A stretch of DNA of 10,959 nt from Bacteroidota bacterium (GTDB lineage Bacteria; Bacteroidota; Bacteroidia; Flavobacteriales; Flavobacteriaceae). The stretch spans positions 1 to 10,959 of the forward strand of contig JAEWLN010000064.1 in assembly GCA_023457535.1 (NCBI GenBank), in the 5' to 3' direction. This document shows, one piece after another, positions 5,203 to 10,959 of this stretch (its first letter is position 1; the number at the start of each line of letters is the position of its first letter). A model generated the notes under the pieces. That model saw only the letters and a list, made by a program, of their open reading frames with translations, was not told the origin of the DNA and did not search any database. A program made the translations under genes and the position numbers.

Positions 5203-7791
5203 CTATTTTCTGTACGGCAGATAAACCGTAAACACGGCCCCTGCGCCTTTCTCACCAGATGCTTCGATATGGCCGTTGTGATCGCGTGCGACCTTTTCTG
5301 CAATGCTCAGGCCAACGCCTGTTCCGGCGAACCGATCTGCGTTCTCAAGTCGTTTGAACAATTGGAACATCGAGGCAGCCTCGGCATTGTCAAACCCGAT
5401 GCCGTTGTCAGCGACTGAAATGACCAGATAGTCCGTATTTTTTCGCGTCTTGAACAAAGTCCCGATCGCATCGGCGGGAATAATCTGATGCCGGATTTCA
5501 ATGTGCGGCGTGCGGTCGCAGAATTTGAGCGCGTTCGAGATAAGGTTGGCAAACAATTGCCGTATTTCGAACAGCATCGCTTTAAAGGTAGGCAATGGCG
5601 CGTATTGGATCGTAGCGCCACGGTCTGCGATCAGCAAATCGAAGTCGGCACACACCTGGGCGAACACCACGTTGAGATCGACATCGGTGAAAGTCGCCTT
5701 ATTGGTCCCAAGTTGGGCATACAACAGCAAACCTTCGATCAGGTTGCCCATTTTGGTCGTGCTGTCCAGGATGGCCTTGCGGTAAAGCGCTTTTTTTTCC
5801 TCGGTAAGGCCCGGATCGTCGAGCCGGCTTGCAAACAGTTGCGCTTTCCGAAGCGGTTCCTGCAAATCGTGGCTGGTGATGTAATTGAACGATTCCAGCC
5901 GCGTGATGGTTTCGCGCAACTGTTCGTTGACCTCAAGCAGTTCGCGTTCGCTCTTTTGCAATTTTTGCGTGCGTTCGGAAACTTGTCGCTCGAGCTGCGC
6001 CGTCAGGTCGTGCAATGCGGTTTCCCTGCGTTTGCGCGGGAGAATGTCCTTGAAAAGGACCGCCACTTTTCGCTCGCGTAGGGCTCCGATGCTGAATGCA
6101 AACACGTCAAACCAACGGTTGAGCGACCGCGCCTCATGTTCAAACCGCTGCGGTTTTCCCGTTTTGGCGATGACGCCGTAATTGCGTATCCAAAAATCCT
6201 CGAGTTCGGGCGAGAGTTCGCGAATGGTCTTGCCAACGGCATCGGTAAGTCCGGTTTGACGCTCGAACGCCTCGTTGGTTTCGAGAAACAAATAGTCCAC
6301 AGCCTCCCCTTTTTCGAACAGGACTTCGATGGTGCAAAATCCTTCGTCGATCGAATGGAACAAAGTGCGGTATTTTTCTTCGGACCGCGCCGTGGCTTCT
6401 TCGGCACGTGCGCGCTTAAAGGCTTCCCATACGCGTTCGGCTACTTTTCCGGTCATTGCTATATCGCGCGAGGTCCATTGGCGCGGGGTTCGGTCGTGGA
6501 CGGAAAAAGTAGCGACAAGGCGGCCTTTTTCGACCAACGGAAACGAAATGGCCGCAGGAGAATCTACCGCGAAAAACGTTTTGCGCCTATCGTAAGGAAT
6601 TCTCGGATCTTGCGAAACATCGGTCAACAACAGCGTTTGGCCATCGCGCAGGACCTGCACCAGGTTGTCACCAAACTCAGCAAGCGGGTATTGGCGCGTC
6701 ATTGGTTGGCCATCGCGCACAAATTCGCCGAGTACCGTCCCGATTTCTTCGCCGGTTTCGCCCGCGATTTCGCAAAGTTGCGCCCGGCTGGCGTCAAGGT
6801 AAAAAACGAGCTGATAGCATGCCGATTCCACCACGTCCATGGGTTCGGTAAGGCGTTTGAACGAATCGGACAATTTGAGCAAAAACGTTTTTTCGAGTTC
6901 GCTTTGGCGCAGCGCTTCCTCATTCATCGCGCGTGTGACGGCTTCACAACAGCGTTCGGCGATCTCAGCGGCCATGTCTGTTTCAAACGCTTCCCACTTG
7001 CGCGGTGCGGACTGGGCGATACAAAAAACACCTGCTGTGATTCCGTTGTAGGACACCGGGATGGCGGCAAACGAAACCATTTGCATGGCAAGACAGCTTT
7101 CGCGAAATGGATCGTCCACGCGGGCATCTGTGTGGATATCGTGAACGACAAGCGGCGTGGTTTGGGCGATGGCATCCTGAAACAGTGCCGAACCGGTAAT
7201 TTGGGGGATGGGCAACCGGATGGGTAATTGGTCTGGCATGTCCGATGAAGTAGAAACGTCAGGGATGCTCCAATAATAACATTGGCCGGCTTTAAAAAAA
7301 TCGGTGGCAAGCTCGGTCACAACATCAGCGATAGCCGCTGGATCGCCCAGAGACCGCACCGCATCGTCCAGCAAAATCAGGAACGAATGGCGCCGCTCTG
7401 CATATTTTCGCTGGGTGATCCGATCGATGACAACAGCCACCAGCCGGCTGCCCGCCTCGCCTATGCGCGAATAATGGGACTGATACCACTGCCCGGTTGC
7501 CGTATGGCGGTATTCGATATTTTCCGGATGGCCGCTAGAATAAAGCCGCATCAGCAAATCAATTTTACCAGCGGTTTGTGATTGTTCAGGGTTGCACTCC
7601 AATTGCAGGTACAATTCATTGGACGCCAGAATCCGATAGTCGGTCAAGACGCCTGCTTCATCGAGCACCAGTTCCAGCACGGCAAACCCTTGATCGAGCG
7701 ACGCAAAAATTTGCGCAACCATGTTTTGGGCATCCGATTCAAGCATTGGGCGGGGTTTGCGTAATTGTTGCTCCATGTTGTTTGTTGTCAT
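5203..7791 (-). CDS. Soluble sensor histidine kinase (PAS-GAF-GAF-PAS-HisKA-HATPase)
   Basis: The 862-residue product autophosphorylates on histidine in response to an unknown signal and passes the phosphate to a response regulator. Domains in order: PAS (about 22-128), GAF (about 135-290), GAF (about 300-460), PAS (about 472-590), a coiled coil (about 595-635), HisKA with H641 in SHDLQEPLRK, and HATPase with N753 (NLISNALKF), the G1 box DNGIGF (795-800) and the G2 box GTGVGLS (823-829). There is no transmembrane segment, so it should sense a cytoplasmic cue or a diffusible ligand. The HisKA motif is of the type found in phytochrome-like kinases, but I see no phytochrome PHY domain or obvious chromophore cysteine. 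A second start at M6 (codon 7774-7776) is possible. The response regulator gene lies 132 nt upstream on the same strand and is the likely partner. Confidence 0.95.
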   Translation of the reverse strand: MTTNNMEQQLRKPRPMLESDAQNMVAQIFASLDQGFAVLELVLDEAGVLTDYRILASNELYLQLECNPEQSQTAGKIDLLMRLYSSGHPENIEYRHTATGQWYQSHYSRIGEAGSRLVAVVIDRITQRKYAERRHSFLILLDDAVRSLGDPAAIADVVTELATDFFKAGQCYYWSIPDVSTSSDMPDQLPIRLPIPQITGSALFQDAIAQTTPLVVHDIHTDARVDDPFRESCLAMQMVSFAAIPVSYNGITAGVFCIAQSAPRKWEAFETDMAAEIAERCCEAVTRAMNEEALRQSELEKTFLLKLSDSFKRLTEPMDVVESACYQLVFYLDASRAQLCEIAGETGEEIGTVLGEFVRDGQPMTRQYPLAEFGDNLVQVLRDGQTLLLTDVSQDPRIPYDRRKTFFAVDSPAAISFPLVEKGRLVATFSVHDRTPRQWTSRDIAMTGKVAERVWEAFKRARAEEATARSEEKYRTLFHSIDEGFCTIEVLFEKGEAVDYLFLETNEAFERQTGLTDAVGKTIRELSPELEDFWIRNYGVIAKTGKPQRFEHEARSLNRWFDVFAFSIGALRERKVAVLFKDILPRKRRETALHDLTAQLERQVSERTQKLQKSERELLEVNEQLRETITRLESFNYITSHDLQEPLRKAQLFASRLDDPGLTEEKKALYRKAILDSTTKMGNLIEGLLLYAQLGTNKATFTDVDLNVVFAQVCADFDLLIADRGATIQYAPLPTFKAMLFEIRQLFANLISNALKFCDRTPHIEIRHQIIPADAIGTLFKTRKNTDYLVISVADNGIGFDNAEAASMFQLFKRLENADRFAGTGVGLSIAEKVARDHNGHIEASGEKGAGAVFTVYLPYRK

Positions 7792-7923
7792 TTAAAAGAT
7801 TCCGATTCAAATCAGGGCATTAGCACCTAATATATACGCCGTAATGAGCAAAAATTTTACGACATATTGGAGATATCTTATACAATTTACATATTCACAA
7901 CGCCAAGAGAAATGGATTGTATA

Positions 7924-8322
7924 TCAGGCGCTGAGCCGGTCACCGATTTGTTCGCGGATCACTTCAGCGACCACACCTTTAAAAAAGTCATAATCGGCCG
8001 ATTTTTCCAGGATGTAATTGACGCCATTCTCGATCAATGCGTCACTGACCACCTCCGTAGGAAGACCCGTAACGGCTACAATCGGTGTAACGGCCATCGA
8101 TGAAAAGTCGCGCAGCAGCGTAGCCACTTCAAGACCGGTCATGCGCGGCATGAAAATATCGACAAAAATAATATCGGGTTGGCCGCCCGCGTCGATGCAA
8201 TCCAGTAGTTCGCGGCCGGAAGTGAACGATTTGCTTTCATACCCGAGATCGGTCAGAATGCGGTTAAAAAATTCAAGTTCGTCGCTGTCGTCGTCGACGT
8301 GGTAAATCAAAATAGATTTCAT
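7924..8322 (-). CDS. Single-domain response regulator (CheY-like receiver)
   Basis: The 132-residue product is a lone receiver domain with no DNA-binding output. The acidic pocket is D10, D11, D12 in HVDDDSDE, the phospho-acceptor is D55 in FVDIFMPRMTG, the switch residue is T85 (VAVTG), and the conserved lysine is K107. That lysine is followed by S rather than the usual P. The frame is open upstream to 8358, but the ATG at 8322 (MKSILIYHVDDD) places the first strand correctly, so I chose it. A TAAATTTG sequence on the minus strand at 8338-8345 matches the -7 promoter consensus. It probably acts as a phospho-acceptor for the histidine kinase encoded just downstream and signals by protein contact; this pairing is inferred from position. 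Confidence 0.93.
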   Translation of the reverse strand: MKSILIYHVDDDSDELEFFNRILTDLGYESKSFTSGRELLDCIDAGGQPDIIFVDIFMPRMTGLEVATLLRDFSSMAVTPIVAVTGLPTEVVSDALIENGVNYILEKSADYDFFKGVVAEVIREQIGDRLSA

Positions 8323-8337
8323 GGCTGATGTTTTGAT

Positions 8338-8345
8338 CAAATTTA
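8338..8345 (-). promoter_or_regulatory. Candidate -7 promoter element for the response regulator
   Basis: On the minus strand this reads TAAATTTG, an exact TAnnTTTG match, 15 bp before the chosen start codon at 8322. No -33 motif is visible at the normal distance and the implied leader is very short, so this remains tentative. Confidence 0.3.
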
Positions 8346-8404
8346 GCGCATGCCCCACCGCGCATTTTTACACGATTAGCATTTAGTTTTGGCTTTTTTG
8401 AAGG

Positions 8405-8821
8405 TCACGCGTTGCGCAGCATTGCCATTGTGCGTGCATCTGGAATACCGTTGAAGTACCGGTCGATCACACTGCGAAATACCGAATCGGGCGCCACGGC
8501 ATCAAACAGCGTCATGCAGGAGCGGAGTTTGGCATCATCCGGACTGCCCATTATCTCCGTCGCCGATTTTCCCTGCACATCCAGCAAAGCATGCGTGATC
8601 TCAACCAGGCGCGCGCTCAAAACGGGATGCGCGAGATACGCCGCAGCCTGGTCGATTGTAGCCATGCCGTAAAATTGCGCGGTCGGGCTCGAACCCAGAC
8701 CTTTGAGCTGCGGAAAGATGAACCACATCCAATGCGTTTGCTTGCGGCCGCGTTTGATTTCCGTCAGCGCGGTATCGTACAGTTGGTTTTGGGCCTCGAG
8801 AAATCGGGTTAAGTCATTCAT
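8405..8821 (-). CDS. DUF1810 family protein
   Basis: The 138-residue product begins MNDLTRFLEAQ and carries the family hallmark HWMWFIFPQ (30-38), preceded by a helix ending in the basic KRGRKQT. Further conserved parts are the GLG and AQFYGM region (41-53) and a C-terminal helical part with KLRSCMTLF (98-106). Members are usually about 140 residues, so the ATG at 8821 fits better than the upstream in-frame start at 8908. The family has no established biochemical function; older database labels such as 'calpastatin' are not reliable. It is soluble with no membrane segment. It lies 82 nt upstream of the response regulator on the same strand, so it might share transcription with the two-component pair, though a separate -7 candidate lies in that gap. 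Confidence 0.9.
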   Translation of the reverse strand: MNDLTRFLEAQNQLYDTALTEIKRGRKQTHWMWFIFPQLKGLGSSPTAQFYGMATIDQAAAYLAHPVLSARLVEITHALLDVQGKSATEIMGSPDDAKLRSCMTLFDAVAPDSVFRSVIDRYFNGIPDARTMAMLRNA

Positions 8822-8927
8822 AGTGCTTTTGTTGGACCACCAGATCTGATGAATCGGCAAATCGGTGAATTTCACAATATCGGCGTGCAATCGTATAAGC
8901 AGGAACAACAGATTACCGCTAACTTCC

Positions 8928-8940
8928 CCGTTTAAAACGG
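8928..8940. other. Short perfect palindrome before the DUF421 gene
   Basis: CCGTTTAAAACGG has 6-bp arms around one central base and ends 3 bp before the ATG at 8944. Its position fits either an operator-like site or a small mRNA hairpin masking the start. At this length it could also be chance. Confidence 0.3.
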
Positions 8941-8943
8941 CTT

Positions 8944-9483
8944 ATGGAAGATTTATTTTTAGACAACCCGGACCGGCTTGCACAAATCGCACTCGTGACC
9001 GTATCCTCTTTTGTTACCTTGTTCCTGCTGATCCGTATTTCAGGAAAGCGCACTTTGGCCAAACTGAGCGCATTCGATTTTATTGTTACCGTCGCGCTCG
9101 GATCGACATTGGCCTACATGATGCTCGCGCAGGTTCCGCTGGCAGAAGGCGCTACGGTCTTGCTGTTGGTGGTCATCCTGCAATATGTGTTTGCGTGGGC
9201 CGCCCGCCTGTCGCCCAAAGCTGAAAGACTGATCAATTCAGCGCCGCAACTGCTTTATTACAACGGCACTTTTCTCGAGAAGGCGATGTCGCGCGCTTTT
9301 GTCACGCACGAAGAACTCCACGCGGCCGTTCGCGGCGAAGGCATTGAATTTCTGGCCGATGTACGCGCCATTATCATGGAGATCAACGGCGATTTAACGG
9401 TGGTCAAAAAATCAAACGGGAGCGGCCCGAGTTCGATTGACAAAATCGTCCGCGAATCCGCATTCAAGCAAGCGGCGCGTTGA
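8944..9483 (+). CDS. DUF421 / YetF-like membrane protein
   Basis: The 179-residue product has three predicted membrane segments (about 13-31, 44-63 and 68-88) followed by a cytoplasmic C-terminal domain. The sequence GKRTLAKLSAFDFIVTVALGS (34-54) is the family hallmark, with the conserved GKR and the FDF at the start of the second membrane segment. The C-terminal part, with the FLADVRAIIMEINGDLTVV strand pair near 136-154, is the YetF C-terminal domain. Function is not established; Bacillus homologues (YetF, YrbG, YdfS types) include proteins linked to spores. Length is a little shorter than the common 200-230 residue forms. It is divergent from the DUF1810 gene across 122 bp and convergent with the oxidoreductase gene, with 8 nt between stops. 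Confidence 0.92.
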   Translation: MEDLFLDNPDRLAQIALVTVSSFVTLFLLIRISGKRTLAKLSAFDFIVTVALGSTLAYMMLAQVPLAEGATVLLLVVILQYVFAWAARLSPKAERLINSAPQLLYYNGTFLEKAMSRAFVTHEELHAAVRGEGIEFLADVRAIIMEINGDLTVVKKSNGSGPSSIDKIVRESAFKQAAR

Positions 9484-9491
9484 CGTATTTT

Positions 9492-10634
9492 TTACTCCGA
9501 TGCCAGAACAGCTATTTCAAGGGCCGTCACGGCATCTTCGATCGTGATCTGAAGCCGGTGTTCCGGATTTTCGATGCGTTGGATCAAATCGAGCAAGATC
9601 GACTGAACGCATTGGCCGTAAACTTCGCCTTTGGTTTGCGCCAATCCAAACGTTCCGGAGACGATTTCATCCACATCGTACGCGACACCGCCACAAAATG
9701 TCATGTCGTAACCGGGCGCTTCAACCGGGCCGGCTTCCCCGTCGCCCCAGCCTTCCGGACGCGAAATATCTGAACTTTGGTGCAGTTTTTCCGATGAATT
9801 AAGGTTCCACCCGTCGAGTGATTCAAGAGCCGATTTACCCGTTTTCCCGACCAGCGCCCTGACCGTACCTTTCATCGGCATCCAGCCGTCAATGTCGATC
9901 CGGGCCAAATCGTACGCCAGATGAATACTGGTTTGTTCGAACAATCCGGGGCCCGAAAACGCATGGTAATAATGCGCAATAAGGCCTTTGTCGTATTTGA
10001 CCATGGCCGCGACCCTGTCGTGCTGTTCGGCATTCCTGCTGTGCGAGGTGCCGTACACCTTTGTAAAATGCTGGCCGGAAATTGCGTTGACAATATCGAA
10101 AAAATGCACGCCATGCTCCACCAAAATCCCGCCGGACATTTCTTTGTCCCAGAACCAATGTCCGGGCGGAAGCGAGGCGTCCTGTGCGTAATTGTTGACC
10201 ACCACATGCCGCAGCGCGCCAAACCGGCCGCTTTTTCCGAGTCCGGTCAATGTTTTGATCAGCGGATTGTAGCGTATCATGTGGTTGACGGTAATTTCCT
10301 TGCCGGTTTTGCGTTGCACTTCAAGTAGCTGGCGTGCGCTTTCGACCGTAAGCGCGACGGGTTTTTCGAGCAGTACGTGCTTTCCCGCAAGCATCGCCTG
10401 GCACGCCATTTCCGCGTGAAGCCCCGGAGGCGTTACGATGCTGACAATGTCAATTTCCGGGTCGGCGATCAGGTCTTTCCAGTTTTGGTAGGCCCTGCAA
10501 TTTTCGGCATCGGGAAAATGGCTGCCTGAATTGGCAACCGCCACGACCTGAACTGCATCAAGCCGCGCCCACCAATAGTGCAAAAACGTGCCGAATCCAC
10601 CGTATCCAATAATTCCGATCCTGTACTTTTTCAT
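9492..10634 (-). CDS. Gfo/Idh/MocA-family NAD(P)-dependent oxidoreductase
   Basis: The 380-residue product oxidises or reduces a sugar or polyol-like substrate with NAD(P); the exact substrate cannot be read from sequence. The N-terminal Rossmann domain starts with GIIGYGGFG (7-15). The family signature EKPVALT (90-96) contains the catalytic K91. The C-terminal domain carries GGILVEHGVHFFDIV (168-182), where E173, H177 and D180 occupy the usual active-site positions. The frame is open to 10748, but the ATG at 10634 (MKKYRIGIIG) starts exactly at the first Rossmann strand, so I chose it. On the minus strand a near-consensus TTACTTTG lies at 10674-10681, about 40 bp upstream. The gene follows the antiporter gene on the same strand after a 115-nt gap, so it may be separately transcribed. 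Confidence 0.94.
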   Translation of the reverse strand: MKKYRIGIIGYGGFGTFLHYWWARLDAVQVVAVANSGSHFPDAENCRAYQNWKDLIADPEIDIVSIVTPPGLHAEMACQAMLAGKHVLLEKPVALTVESARQLLEVQRKTGKEITVNHMIRYNPLIKTLTGLGKSGRFGALRHVVVNNYAQDASLPPGHWFWDKEMSGGILVEHGVHFFDIVNAISGQHFTKVYGTSHSRNAEQHDRVAAMVKYDKGLIAHYYHAFSGPGLFEQTSIHLAYDLARIDIDGWMPMKGTVRALVGKTGKSALESLDGWNLNSSEKLHQSSDISRPEGWGDGEAGPVEAPGYDMTFCGGVAYDVDEIVSGTFGLAQTKGEVYGQCVQSILLDLIQRIENPEHRLQITIEDAVTALEIAVLASE

Positions 10635-10749
10635 GGCTATTCTGTTTTCCGCCAATGCGATAATTTCCGGGTCCAAAGTAAAATCGAAGCGCGACCGTTT
10701 TGTTATACAATCTGGAAGTGATGTTACAGTATTTGCTAAAAACGCCACA

Positions 10750-10959
10750 TCAAACCGTGGGCGAAGGAGGTGAAATGGGCGGCGTATCGTCTTGGATTTC
10801 AGGTTTTTTATAACGCATCAGGCCCAACATCATGACCAGCGCAGAGAGTACAATGACTTGCGTGACAAGCGATTTGTCGACCTGCGCGATGCGCTCGGAT
10901 TCCGGTATCGACAAAAACAGCAAAATGGTGATCAATCCGCGGGGCGCCAGAAATACAAG
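10750..10959 (-). CDS. Cation/proton antiporter, C-terminal fragment (cut by window edge)
   Basis: The last 69 codons of a membrane protein are present; the 5' part lies beyond the window end, so this is truncation by the window and not a pseudogene. The segment beginning APRGLITILLFLSIP contains the R-G-L/I pattern and hydrophobic helix found in the last membrane segments of Na+/H+ antiporters of the cation:proton antiporter superfamily. One more hydrophobic helix follows (QVIVLSALVMMLGLM) and then a short P-rich cytoplasmic tail ending at the TGA (10750-10752). The subfamily is a guess from this short fragment. Confidence 0.7.
   Translation of the reverse strand, partial: LVFLAPRGLITILLFLSIPESERIAQVDKSLVTQVIVLSALVMMLGLMRYKKPEIQDDTPPISPPSPTV

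Noticed and set aside
6136..7227. A 363-codon plus-strand open frame opposite the histidine kinase.
   Set aside because: The minus-strand kinase has complete, well-conserved domains through this region. The opposite frame has no recognisable domain and is explained by codon bias of the kinase gene.
10635..10748. N-terminal extension of the oxidoreductase to 10748.
   Set aside because: Rossmann-fold family members start at the GxGxxG strand. The added 38 residues are not conserved-looking and cover the likely promoter region.
1..10959. A novel defence or mobile system.
   Set aside because: I looked for recombinases, transposases, toxin-antitoxin pairs, nuclease/ATPase pairs, CRISPR repeats and tRNA-end attachment duplications and found none. 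The tRNA genes have no integrase next to them.

Overview
The window looks like chromosomal DNA of a Bacteroidota bacterium, probably of the Cytophagales type. Three things point there: promoter elements matching the Bacteroidota consensus (TAnnTTTG with an upstream TTTG), tRNA genes with no encoded CCA end, and start codons preceded by A-rich sequence instead of Shine-Dalgarno motifs. GC content is moderate, genes are tightly packed, and several gene ends touch or overlap. I see no insertion sequence, prophage, CRISPR array or other mobile element.

Layout: (1) 56-968 holds an Hsp15-like S4 RNA-binding protein and a PyrR-like phosphoribosyltransferase, probably one operon. The second gene's end overlaps the end of a convergent shikimate kinase gene (960-1475, minus). 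(2) 1544-1952 is a tRNA transcription unit with a visible promoter, two identical tRNA-Lys(TTT) genes, tRNA-Leu(GAG) and a strong intrinsic terminator. A degenerate 7-bp tandem repeat follows. (3) 2096-4607 holds a YafP-like GNAT acetyltransferase converging on a LigD-type DNA ligase/polymerase (ligase domain, then polymerase domain, no phosphoesterase domain). (4) 4816-5202 is an unrecognised acidic protein whose stop codon abuts that of a large soluble sensor histidine kinase (PAS-GAF-GAF-PAS-HisKA-HATPase; 5203-7791, minus). A single-domain response regulator and a DUF1810 protein lie upstream of the kinase on the same strand. (5) 8944-9483 is a DUF421/YetF-like membrane protein. It converges on a Gfo/Idh/MocA-family oxidoreductase (9492-10634, minus), which follows the 3' end of a cation/proton antiporter gene cut by the window edge.

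Functionally this is mostly housekeeping and stress-related genes: RNA handling, aromatic amino acid synthesis, translation, a DNA end-joining enzyme and a two-component pair. The best supported functional links are the response regulator with the histidine kinase (same strand, adjacent) and the S4 protein with the phosphoribosyltransferase (28-nt gap). I did not find a clearly new multi-gene system. The items most worth a second look are the LigD domain layout beside a YafP-like acetyltransferase, the duplicated sensory module of the kinase, the unrecognised acidic protein and the heptamer repeat.
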